Part shown: piece by piece, positions 42,662 to 50,431 of the stretch
Numbering within the stretch: position 1 is the stretch's first letter
Layout of the letters: each line of letters begins with the position of its first letter
Source of the DNA: DATJLY01 sp035532935
GTDB taxonomy: Bacteria > Pseudomonadota > Alphaproteobacteria > ATCC43930 > CGMCC-115725
Assembly: GCA_035532935.1 (NCBI GenBank)
Contig: DATKQE010000010.1
Coordinates: forward strand, 1 to 64,000
Reading direction: 5' to 3'
DNA length: 64,000 nt
The notes under the pieces: model-generated
What the model was told of the DNA's origin: nothing
The model's input: only the letters and a program-made list of their open reading frames with translations
Database searches by the model: none
Made by a program: the position numbers and the translations under genes

Positions 42662-43402
42662 ATGAATGCCGATGTCGTCGATCTCCGCAGCTTCTATGCC
42701 ACCCCGCTCGGCGAGGTGGCCCGCCGCATGATCAGCCGTCGCATGCGCCTGGTCTGGCCCGACGCCGCAGGGATGCGCGTGCTGGGCCTTGGCTATGCCA
42801 CGCCCTATCTGCGGCCCTTTGTCGGCGATGCCGAGCGCGTCATGGCGATCATGCCGGCGACCCAGGGCGCGATGCCCTGGCCGCGCGAGGGGCCGTGCCG
42901 CGTCGCGCTGGCCGAGGAAGGCGAACTGCCGCTCTCCGACTATTCGATCGATCGCGTCCTGCTCGTGCACTCCATCGAGTTCAGCGAGCAATTGCGGCTG
43001 CTCCTCAAGGAGGCATGGCGCGTCCTTGCCGCCGGCGGCAGGCTCCTGGCGGTCGTGCCCAACCGGCGCGGCATCTGGGCGCGCATCGACCGCACGCCCT
43101 TCGGCCAAGGCCATCCCTACACGCCGGGGCAGCTTGCGCGCCTGTTGCGCGACGAGGGCTTCACACCCGACCGCACTACCGCGGCGCTGTTCGTGCCGCC
43201 AACGGGCTCGCGCATGCTGCTGCGCTCGGCGGCGGCGTTCGAGCGTATCGGCGAGCGCTGGTTCACCACCTTCGCCGGCGTCGCCATGGTCGAGGCGACG
43301 AAGCAGATCTACGCGCCCGTGCCGCAGCAGCAGCGCCGCCTGCGGCCGCGCCCGGTCTACATCCCGATCGGCCACGGCACGCCGAGCCCGGCCGGTCGCT
43401 GA
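42662..43402 (+). CDS. class I SAM-dependent methyltransferase
   Basis: 246 residues. The SAM-binding motif is MRVLGLGYATPYLRPF, with the acidic loop and motif IV in LPLSDYSIDRVLLVHSIEF and LLKEAWRVLAAGGRLLAVVPNRRG. The substrate is unknown; this small methyltransferase is common next to hydroxyacylglutathione hydrolase genes in related bacteria (from memory). It converges on metW with an 10-bp gap. Confidence 0.85.
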   Translation: MNADVVDLRSFYATPLGEVARRMISRRMRLVWPDAAGMRVLGLGYATPYLRPFVGDAERVMAIMPATQGAMPWPREGPCRVALAEEGELPLSDYSIDRVLLVHSIEFSEQLRLLLKEAWRVLAAGGRLLAVVPNRRGIWARIDRTPFGQGHPYTPGQLARLLRDEGFTPDRTTAALFVPPTGSRMLLRSAAAFERIGERWFTTFAGVAMVEATKQIYAPVPQQQRRLRPRPVYIPIGHGTPSPAGR

Positions 43403-43412
43403 GCCGGGCGGC

Positions 43413-44060
43413 TCACCCCCGCGACAAAAGAAACAGGCCTTGCTCGGCGAGGAGATTGGCGAGCGCGCTGCGCGGGTCGAGGCGGAACGGCCGGCCCCAG
43501 CGGTCGAGCGTGACGCTGCGCTCGATGCGGACGCCGTCCTCGGCGCACAGTGCGAGGAAGTCGCGGATGGTGCAGAGATGGATGTTCGGCGTGTCGTACC
43601 AGGGCGCGGCCAGAAGATGGGTCATCGGCATGCGGCCGCGCAAGGCGAGATCGAGCCGGATGCGCCAATGACCGAAATTGGGAAACGACACGATGGCGAA
43701 CCGGCCGATCCGCACCAGGTTGCGCACCACGCGGCGCGGGCTGCGCGTCGCCGGCAGCGTCTGGCTCAGTACGGCATAATCGAAGGCGTCCGAGGGGTAG
43801 GCGTCGAGGTCGTTGTCGGCATCGCCCTGGATCGCCGACAGCCCGTGGCGCACGCAGGCATTGACGCCCGACTGCGACAGTTCCATGCCGCGGCCGTCGA
43901 CATCCTTGTGGTGGACGAGATAGGAGAGCAGTTCGCCGTCGCCGCAGCCGACGTCGAGGACGCGCGATCCGGGCTCGATCATGCTGGCGACGAGCCGCAG
44001 GTCCTCGCGCAGCGCGGCCGGCGCCGCGGGCCGTACGGCGACGCTCGCATCCGGACTCAT
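43413..44060 (-). CDS. metW: methionine biosynthesis protein MetW
   Basis: 215 residues, methyltransferase fold: SRVLDVGCGDGELLSYL, GMELSQSGVNACVRHGLSAIQGDAD, FDYAVLSQTLPATRSP and NFGHWRIRLDLALRGRMP are diagnostic of MetW. MetW forms a complex with MetX and is needed for its activity in several bacteria. Its ATG overlaps the TGA of metX (ATGA), consistent with equal synthesis. Confidence 0.95.
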   Translation of the reverse strand: MSPDASVAVRPAAPAALREDLRLVASMIEPGSRVLDVGCGDGELLSYLVHHKDVDGRGMELSQSGVNACVRHGLSAIQGDADNDLDAYPSDAFDYAVLSQTLPATRSPRRVVRNLVRIGRFAIVSFPNFGHWRIRLDLALRGRMPMTHLLAAPWYDTPNIHLCTIRDFLALCAEDGVRIERSVTLDRWGRPFRLDPRSALANLLAEQGLFLLSRG

Positions 44061-45220
44061 GCGAGACCGCGATGCTCGGCACAGCCGTCGAGAAAGCCGC
44101 GCAGCGTCGCGAAGAATTCGGGCTCCTCGAGCAGGAAGGCATCGTGGCCCTTGTCGGTCTCGACCTCGACGAAGCTGACATTGGCGGCGATGGCGTTGAG
44201 CGCGTGCACGATGGCGCGGCTCTCGCTCGTCGGATAGAGCCAGTCGCTGGTGAAGGAGATGAGGCAGAATCGCGTGCGCGTGCCGCGGAAGGCGTTGGCC
44301 AGCACGCCGCCATGCTCCGCGGCGAGATCGAAATAATCGCAGGCGCGGGTGATGTAGAGATAGGAGTTGGCATCGAACCGCTCGACGAAGCTGATGCCCT
44401 GGTGGCGGAGATAGTTCTCGACCTGGAAATCGGCATCGAAGCCATAGGTGACCGCGCGGCGGTTCTGCAGGTTGCGGCCGAACTTGCGGTGCAGCGCCGG
44501 CTCGGAAAGATAGGTGATGTGGGCTGCCATTCGCGCCACGGCGAGCCCGCGCTCCGGCCGCCGGCCCAGTTCGAGATAATTGCCGCCGCACCAGTTGGGA
44601 TCGGCCATGATCGCCTGGCGTCCGACCTCGTGGAAGGCGATATTCTGCGCCGAATGCCGCGCCGCCGTGGCGATCGGCACCGCCGCGAACACGCGCTCGG
44701 GATAAGACGCCGCCCATTGCAGCACCTGCATCCCGCCCATCGAGCCGCCGGTGACGCAGAACAGCGTCTCGATGCCGAGATGGTCGAGCACCTCGCGCTG
44801 CGCCCGCACCATGTCGGCGATGGTGATGACCGGGAACTGCAGGCCCCAGGGCTTGCCGGTCGCGGGATTGGTCTCCATCGGCCCGCTCGACCCCATGCAG
44901 CCGCCGAGCACGTTGACGCAGATGAGGAAGTAGCGATCGGTGTCGAGCACCTTGCCGGGCCCCGCCAGCGTGTCCCACCAGCCCGGCTTGCCGGTCATGG
45001 GATGCGGCTCGGCGACGTACTGGTCGCCGGTCAGCGCGTGGCAGATGAGGATGGCGTTGGTGCGCGCCGCATTGAGCCGGCCATAGGTCTGATAGGCGAT
45101 GGTGTAGGGGCCGAGGCTCGCGCCGCAGTCGAGCGCCAACGGCTCGGCGACGTTGAGACGGAAGCCGGGGCGGTCGGCCTCGAGCATCATCCGTGTCGGC
45201 GAGGAGGCGGTCAGGTTCAT
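44057..45220 (-). CDS. metX: homoserine O-acyltransferase MetX
   Basis: 387 residues from ATG 45220 (MNLTASSPTRM). Acylates homoserine for methionine synthesis. LICHALTGDQYVA, NVLGGCMGSSGP, nucleophile Ser160 in TGGSMGGMQVLQW, and the late Asp (FTSDWLYP) and His (DKGHDAFLL) make the alpha/beta-hydrolase triad. Whether acetyl- or succinyl-CoA is used cannot be decided by eye. It overlaps metW by four bases. A promoter candidate lies at 45274-45303. Confidence 0.95.
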   Translation of the reverse strand: MNLTASSPTRMMLEADRPGFRLNVAEPLALDCGASLGPYTIAYQTYGRLNAARTNAILICHALTGDQYVAEPHPMTGKPGWWDTLAGPGKVLDTDRYFLICVNVLGGCMGSSGPMETNPATGKPWGLQFPVITIADMVRAQREVLDHLGIETLFCVTGGSMGGMQVLQWAASYPERVFAAVPIATAARHSAQNIAFHEVGRQAIMADPNWCGGNYLELGRRPERGLAVARMAAHITYLSEPALHRKFGRNLQNRRAVTYGFDADFQVENYLRHQGISFVERFDANSYLYITRACDYFDLAAEHGGVLANAFRGTRTRFCLISFTSDWLYPTSESRAIVHALNAIAANVSFVEVETDKGHDAFLLEEPEFFATLRGFLDGCAEHRGLA

Positions 45221-45273
45221 GCTGCTCTTGTCGTGAAGGGCGAAGGCCACGCCGTCCGGCGCGAGCGAAGGGA

Positions 45274-45303
45274 TAGGTAGGTATCGCGCCCGATCCCTGT
45301 CAA
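45274..45303 (-). promoter_or_regulatory. candidate metX promoter
   Basis: On the minus strand TTGACA (45303-45298), an 18-bp spacer and TACCTA (45279-45274) precede metX; the transcript would start near 45267 and carry a leader of about 47 bases. The -35 is perfect, the -10 moderate. No SAM riboswitch is visible in such a short leader. Confidence 0.38.
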
Positions 45304-45424
45304 CGCTTTCTTCATACGGCGCCTTAAGCAATGCCGTGCCGGGGATGGGGCGGAAACCCGCCAAATCACTCTTTGCTTTCGCCGCCCGGCCGAATTAGCT
45401 TCGAGCGCGGATGCGGGAACCCCG

Positions 45425-46288
45425 ATGGCCAAGGACGATACCACCACTGCTGCGCTGGCGGCGCTGCGCCGCCGCATCGATGAGGTCGACGACGGCCTGC
45501 ACGATCTCCTGATCCGCCGCACCGAACTGGTGGAGGAGGTCGGGCGCGTCAAGCATCACGACGATGTCGCGGCGTTCCGCCCCGGGCGCGAGGCACAGGT
45601 GCTGCGTCGGCTCGTGTCGCGTCACCGCGGTCGTTTCCCGCGCGGCGCCGTGGTGCGGATCTGGCGCGAGATCATCGCCGGCGCCGTGGCGATGCAAGCC
45701 GAGATTTCGGTCGCGGTCTGCGCCGGTTGCTGGGACCTGGCGCGCGATCATTTCGGCAGCCAGATGCCGCTGTTGGCGGTGCCTTCGTCGGAAGAGGCGG
45801 CCAACGCCGTGGCCGAGGGGCGGGCGACCCTCGGGGTCCTGCCGCTCGCCGAGGAGGATGTGCCGGAACCGTGGTGGCTCAAGCTCGGCGCGCTCGCCGA
45901 GCGCGGCCCGTCCGTCGTCGCGCGGCTGCCGTTCGGCGCGCTTGGCAATGCCACCGGAGCCTATGACGATGCCTTCGTCATCGCGGCGATGACACCGGAA
46001 CCGAGCGGCGATGACTGCACGCTGCTCGCGATCGAAGCCGCGGTGCCGGGCACCGCCGCCCTCACCGACGCGTTCCTCGACGCGCGTCTTGACGTCAATC
46101 CGATCGCCCGCAGGGCGCGCGACGGCCGCGACGCGCATCTCGTCGAGGTCGAGGCCTTGGTCGAGCCCGGGGACGGCCGGCTGGCGCGGGCCCTCGATGC
46201 GCTGGGCGATGGCGCCCGGGTCGCCTGGCTCGGTCTTTATGCGCGGCCCCTGCCCGACGCCGTGATGGGCGGGGTGGCCCCGGCCTAG
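45425..46288 (+). CDS. chorismate mutase (AroQ) with C-terminal extension
   Basis: 287 residues. The first about 95 residues are an AroQ-type helical chorismate mutase (LRRRIDEVDDGLHDLLIRRTELVEEVGRVK ... GAVVRIWREII), which converts chorismate to prephenate. The remaining 190 residues look like a periplasmic-binding-type alpha/beta domain distantly like prephenate dehydratase, but without its TRF and ESRP motifs, so dehydratase activity is doubtful. It starts the chorismate mutase-hisC-tyrA operon (four-base gap to hisC). It is divergent from metX. Confidence 0.85.
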   Translation: MAKDDTTTAALAALRRRIDEVDDGLHDLLIRRTELVEEVGRVKHHDDVAAFRPGREAQVLRRLVSRHRGRFPRGAVVRIWREIIAGAVAMQAEISVAVCAGCWDLARDHFGSQMPLLAVPSSEEAANAVAEGRATLGVLPLAEEDVPEPWWLKLGALAERGPSVVARLPFGALGNATGAYDDAFVIAAMTPEPSGDDCTLLAIEAAVPGTAALTDAFLDARLDVNPIARRARDGRDAHLVEVEALVEPGDGRLARALDALGDGARVAWLGLYARPLPDAVMGGVAPA

Positions 46289-46291
46289 GCC

Positions 46292-47386
46292 ATGACCGCC
46301 GATCCGCGCCCGCGTCCGGGCATTCTCGATATCGCCCCCTATGTCGGCGGCGAGGCCAAGATCGAGGGCGTCGCCCGCGTCATTCGCCTCGCCTCGAACG
46401 AGAGCGCGCTCGGCCCCAGCCCGCGCGCGATGGCGGCCTACAAGGCGCTGGCCGGCGACATGTTCCGCTATCCCGACGGCCATTCGACCGAACTGCGCGC
46501 GGTGCTGGCCCGCCATCACGGGCTCGATCCTGCCCGCATCGTCTGCGGCGCGGGCTCGGACGAGCTGATCAGCCTGCTGATCCGGTGCTATGCCGGTCCC
46601 GGCGACGAGGTGCTCTACAGCCGCCACGGGTTTCTCATGTATCCGATCGGGGCGCAGGCGGTCGGCGCCACGCCGGTAGCCGCGCCCGAGACCGATCTCA
46701 CCTTCGACGTCGACGCGGTGCTGGCGCGGGTGACGCCGCGCACGCGGCTCGTCTTCATTGCCAACCCCAACAATCCCACCGGCACCTATGTTTCGCGCCA
46801 GGAAATGCGCCGCCTCCATGCCGGGCTGCCACCATCGGTGGTGCTGGTCATCGACGCCGCCTATGCCGAGTTCGTACAGCGCAACGACTTCGAGCCCGGG
46901 ATCGAGCTGGTCGATGCCGCCCGGAACGTGGTGATGACGCGCACTTTTTCGAAGATCTACGCGCTCGCCGGCCTGCGGCTCGGCTGGGCCTATGGCCCGC
47001 CGCAGATCGTCGATGTGCTCGATCGCGTGCGCGGGCCGTTCAACGTCTCGTCGGCGGCACAGCAGGCGGGCATCGCCGCGGTCGAGGACGTGGCGGCGCT
47101 CGACCGCGCGCGCGAGCACAATGACATCTGGCGGCCCTGGCTCGAGCGCGAATTGCGCGGCCTCGGCCTCACGCTGAGCCCGAGCGTCGCCAATTTCGTG
47201 CTCGTGCATTTTTCCCCGGGCCGGCGCGATGCCGCGGCGGCGTTCGAATTCCTGCGCGGGCGCGGAATCCTCACCCGCCGGGTTGGGGGCTACGGCCTGC
47301 CCGAGCATCTGCGCATCACCATCGGCACCGAGGACGAGATGCGCGCCGTCGCCGCGGCGGTCGCGGCTTTCGTGGGTGGCGCATGA
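46292..47386 (+). CDS. hisC: histidinol-phosphate / aromatic aminotransferase (HisC family)
   Basis: 364-residue fold-type I PLP enzyme. LASNESALGPSP, ANPNNPTGTY, DAAYAEF and the PLP lysine K221 in TFSKIYALAGLRLGW are typical of HisC. The position between chorismate mutase and prephenate dehydrogenase suggests that it acts mainly in phenylalanine and tyrosine synthesis, with histidinol phosphate as a possible second substrate. Its TGA overlaps the tyrA start by four bases. Confidence 0.92.
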   Translation: MTADPRPRPGILDIAPYVGGEAKIEGVARVIRLASNESALGPSPRAMAAYKALAGDMFRYPDGHSTELRAVLARHHGLDPARIVCGAGSDELISLLIRCYAGPGDEVLYSRHGFLMYPIGAQAVGATPVAAPETDLTFDVDAVLARVTPRTRLVFIANPNNPTGTYVSRQEMRRLHAGLPPSVVLVIDAAYAEFVQRNDFEPGIELVDAARNVVMTRTFSKIYALAGLRLGWAYGPPQIVDVLDRVRGPFNVSSAAQQAGIAAVEDVAALDRAREHNDIWRPWLERELRGLGLTLSPSVANFVLVHFSPGRRDAAAAFEFLRGRGILTRRVGGYGLPEHLRITIGTEDEMRAVAAAVAAFVGGA

Positions 47387-48267
47387 GCGAGCCGCTTTTC
47401 GCGCGCGCCGCGCTCATCGGCATCGGCCTCATCGGTTCCTCGCTGGCCCGCGTGCTGCGGCGCGACGGGCTGGCGGGCGAGATCGTCGTGGCGACGCGCC
47501 GGGCCGAGACGCTCGAGACCGCGCGCTCGCTCGGGCTCGCCGATGCCTATACGCTCGATCCCGCCGACGCGGCGCGCGGCGCCGATCTCGTCGTCATCGC
47601 GGTGCCGCATTCCGCCTATGCCGAGACCGGCCAGCGCATCGCATCGGTGCTCGCGCCGGGCGCCATTCTCACCGATGTGGGCTCGGTCAAGGGGGCGGCG
47701 GTGAACGATTTGCAGCCGTTCGTGCCGCCGGGCGTGCATCTCATCCCCGGCCATCCCGTGGCCGGCACCGAGTTCTCGGGTCCGGCGGCGGGCTTCGCCG
47801 AGATGTTCGACGGCCGCTGGTGCATTCTCACGCCGCTCCCCGGCACCGATCCGGCGGCGCTCGAGCGGCTGACGCGGATGTGGCGCAGCGCCGGCATGAA
47901 GATCGTGATCATGGACCCCCAGCATCACGACATGGTGCTGGCCATCACCTCGCATCTGCCGCATCTCATCGCCTATACCATCGTCGGCACCGCAACCGAT
48001 CTCGAGGACACCCTCAAATCCGAGGTGATCAAGTTCTCGGCGGGCGGCTTCCGCGACTTCACCCGCATCGCCGCCTCGGACCCGGTGATGTGGCGCGATG
48101 TCTTCCTCAGCAATCGCGACGCCGTGCTCGAGATGCTGCAGCGCTTCACCGAGGACCTGACCGCGCTGCAGCGCGCGATCCGCTGGGGCGAGGGCGACAA
48201 GCTCGAGGAGCTGTTCACCCGCACCCGCGCGATCCGCCGTTCCATCATCGAGGCGAACCAGGCATGA
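47383..48267 (+). CDS. tyrA: prephenate/arogenate dehydrogenase
   Basis: 294 residues. N-terminal Rossmann motif GIGLIGSSLARVLRRDG, then DVGSVKGAAV, PGHPVAGTEFSGP and a helical C-terminal domain (SHLPHLIAYTIVG ... FRDFTRIAASDPVMWRDVFLSN) make this a TyrA-type cyclohexadienyl dehydrogenase that makes 4-hydroxyphenylpyruvate or tyrosine. No ACT domain is present. It overlaps hisC and the ABM-domain gene by four bases each. Confidence 0.93.
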   Translation: MSEPLFARAALIGIGLIGSSLARVLRRDGLAGEIVVATRRAETLETARSLGLADAYTLDPADAARGADLVVIAVPHSAYAETGQRIASVLAPGAILTDVGSVKGAAVNDLQPFVPPGVHLIPGHPVAGTEFSGPAAGFAEMFDGRWCILTPLPGTDPAALERLTRMWRSAGMKIVIMDPQHHDMVLAITSHLPHLIAYTIVGTATDLEDTLKSEVIKFSAGGFRDFTRIAASDPVMWRDVFLSNRDAVLEMLQRFTEDLTALQRAIRWGEGDKLEELFTRTRAIRRSIIEANQA

Positions 48268-48638
48268 CGGGGGCGCCGATGTATGCCGTGATCTTCGAAG
48301 TAGAGCCCCGGCCGGGGCGGGAGCAGGACTACATCGATCACGCCGCCGCGCTGCGCAGCGAGGTCGAGGCGATCGACGGCTTCATCTCGGTGGAGCGGTT
48401 CGAGAGCCTGACAAAGAAGGGCCGCCTGGTGTCGATCTCGTTCTGGCGCGATGCCGACGCCGTGCGCCGCTGGCGCGAGCATGCGCGCCATCGTGCGGTG
48501 CAGCTTGCTGGCCGCGGCGCCATCTTCGCCGACTACCGCATCACCGTGGCCGCAGTCGAACGGCAATACGGCATGTTCGACCGCGAAGCGGCGCCGCAGG
48601 AGATGCCGCCGGCGCCGGCCGATCTCACTGCCAGGTGA
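48264..48638 (+). CDS. antibiotic-biosynthesis-monooxygenase (ABM) domain protein
   Basis: 124 residues; one ABM ferredoxin-like fold (MYAVIFEVEPRPGREQDYIDHAAALRSEVEAIDGFISVERFES ... LVSISFWRDADAVRRWREHARHR). Members oxidise small quinols or haem or merely bind; the substrate is not deducible. Its ATG overlaps the tyrA stop, so it is cotranslated with the aromatic genes. Its last 14 bases overlap the converging DUF2125 gene. Confidence 0.85.
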   Translation: MTGAPMYAVIFEVEPRPGREQDYIDHAAALRSEVEAIDGFISVERFESLTKKGRLVSISFWRDADAVRRWREHARHRAVQLAGRGAIFADYRITVAAVERQYGMFDREAAPQEMPPAPADLTAR

Positions 48639-49620
48639 TGCGCGGCATGACGGCAATGGCGGCGGGGCCGATATAGAGGCGCTGGTCCTCGATCGTCAGC
48701 GGCATGTGCAGCGCGTCGGTGCCGCCGGCATCGGTAGCGGCGATCGCGTGCAGCACGGATTTGGCGACGCCGGCATAGCGCGCCGCGAGCCAGCCCGCAT
48801 CGACCGCGGCATCGACCGCCTTGTCTGCGCCGACCACCGTCGCGGTCAGCGCGCCCTCGGGCTGCATCGCCGCATCGAGCGCGAGCGTGCCCGCGAGATC
48901 GATCGTCGTCCCGTCCCATTGCAGATGCGCGCGGTCGAGGTCGACCGTGCCGCCATCGTCGCGCCAGGCGGCGAGTGCCGGCGCGAGCGGCCCGGGCGGC
49001 AGGCGCCCGTCGAAGGTCCCCGCAACCGCGAGCACGCCGATCTTGCCGTGCGTGAACGCCGCCGCCGCGGGGAGCGTCGCCTGCTGCAGGCTCGCGGTCA
49101 GGCTCAGCGCCGGGTCGCGGTGGCTCTGCGGCGCCTGGCGCGGCAGTGTCAGTGCGGCATCGAATGTGTCCGCGGCAAGGCCATGCGCGAGCCCGCGTCC
49201 GACGACGTCGTGGGCGGCGATGTCGATTGCGGTCCCCTCGTCCGTGGTCGCGACGCTGCCCTCGAGCGTGGCGGCATCGATGCCGGCGGCGAGCGAAGTG
49301 GCATCGAGGCTCGCGCCGCGCGGTGCCGTCACGTGCCAGGTTTCGAGCTCGAACGGTGTCGCGGTTGCGATCAATTCGGCGCTCCGTGCCTCAAGCGGCG
49401 CGGGCCGGTTCGTGCGTAACGCGGCGCCGGCAAAGCGGAGGCGAAAAGTGAAGGGGAATCCTCCGACGGCGACGGACTGCCATGTGACGTCATAGCCTTG
49501 GGCGCGCAGCGTCGCCGCCCGAGGCGCAAGCCCCCGCTCGAGACTGCGGGCGATCGAAAGCCAATACCCGCCATAGGCGGCGATGGCGAGAACGGCGAGA
49601 CCATAGGACCAGCGGCGCAT
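48625..49620 (-). CDS. DUF2125 family membrane-anchored protein
   Basis: 331 residues from ATG 49620. A single N-terminal transmembrane segment (YGLAVLAIAAYGGYWLSIARSLERGL) is followed by a long periplasmic part with AQGYDVTWQSVAVGGFPFTFRLRF, the characteristic start of DUF2125, and many short beta-repeats resembling AsmA-like envelope proteins. Function unknown; an envelope or lipid-transport role is guesswork. It is convergent with the ABM gene and divergent from the ChaC-like gene. Confidence 0.83.
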   Translation of the reverse strand: MRRWSYGLAVLAIAAYGGYWLSIARSLERGLAPRAATLRAQGYDVTWQSVAVGGFPFTFRLRFAGAALRTNRPAPLEARSAELIATATPFELETWHVTAPRGASLDATSLAAGIDAATLEGSVATTDEGTAIDIAAHDVVGRGLAHGLAADTFDAALTLPRQAPQSHRDPALSLTASLQQATLPAAAAFTHGKIGVLAVAGTFDGRLPPGPLAPALAAWRDDGGTVDLDRAHLQWDGTTIDLAGTLALDAAMQPEGALTATVVGADKAVDAAVDAGWLAARYAGVAKSVLHAIAATDAGGTDALHMPLTIEDQRLYIGPAAIAVMPRITWQ

Positions 49621-49732
49621 GCGAGGGTTATAGGCGCCCGCCGGCGCCAGCGCGCCATTAATCGCTTTTTTGCACATTCGCGCGAGGTTCTTGCCGCGCG
49701 GATGGTCGCGCCATCGGCGAAGGGGTCGCGCT

Positions 49733-50431
49733 ATGAAGGCGCTCGAGCGGGTCGAGACGTGGAACAGGCGTGGGGCTGCGCCGGCGCCGGCACGGGCGAA
49801 GCTTGCTTCGATCGCTGCGGACGGTCTTTGGCTCTTCGCCTATGGGCCGCTGATGTGGGAGCCGGGCTTTGCCTATTACGATGCCAAGCCGGCGCTGCTC
49901 TATGGCCATCACCGCCGCTTCTGCGTCTATTCCCACGGCCAGCGCGGCGCGCCCGACCGGCCCGGCCTGGTCCTGGGTCTCGACCGCGGCGGCGCGTGCA
50001 AGGGCATCGCGTTCCGCATCCCCGCGGTCGACGTGCCGCGCGCGCTAGCCTATCTCTGGGGCCGCGAGATGCAGAGCCCCGTCTATCGGCTCAAGCAACT
50101 GAGAGTGCAGCTGCGCGGCGGGCGGCTGGTCAAGGCGCTGGCCCTCATCGTCGACCGCGCGCATCCAAGCTATGCCGGCGCGCTCACGCTGGCCGAGACG
50201 GCGCGCCTCATCGGCCGGGGGCACGGCCGGCGTGGCACGGCGCGCCACGATCTCGGCGATACCGTGCGCGAACTCCAGCGGCTCGGCGTGGTCGACGGGC
50301 CGCTTCATCGGCTGCAGCGCTACGTCACGGTGATAGCGAACGGCACCGATCGGGCGGCGCCACGCGCCCGCTTCAGCCGCATTTCGAATAGTCGCAGCTC
50401 GTGCACTGGTCGCAGCCTTCGACCCGGATGA
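49733..50431 (+). CDS. ChaC-like gamma-glutamylcyclotransferase
   Basis: 232 residues from ATG 49733. LWLFAYGPLMWEPGF corresponds to the FGYGSLMWNPGF substrate loop of ChaC enzymes that cleave glutathione to 5-oxoproline and Cys-Gly; here Ser is replaced by Pro. The middle (GAPDRPGLVLGLDRGGACKGIAFRI) matches the family, but the Glu expected in that segment is Asp or displaced, so activity is uncertain. The C-terminal 59 bp overlap the end of the converging ribonucleotide reductase gene, which accounts for the low-complexity tail. Confidence 0.82.
   Translation: MKALERVETWNRRGAAPAPARAKLASIAADGLWLFAYGPLMWEPGFAYYDAKPALLYGHHRRFCVYSHGQRGAPDRPGLVLGLDRGGACKGIAFRIPAVDVPRALAYLWGREMQSPVYRLKQLRVQLRGGRLVKALALIVDRAHPSYAGALTLAETARLIGRGHGRRGTARHDLGDTVRELQRLGVVDGPLHRLQRYVTVIANGTDRAAPRARFSRISNSRSSCTGRSLRPG

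Noticed and set aside
45304..45424. Possible SAM-II riboswitch before metX (TGATTTG on the minus strand)
   Set aside because: Only the short TGATTTG matches; the following stem and loops do not. It also lies upstream of the best promoter candidate, so it would not be in the message.
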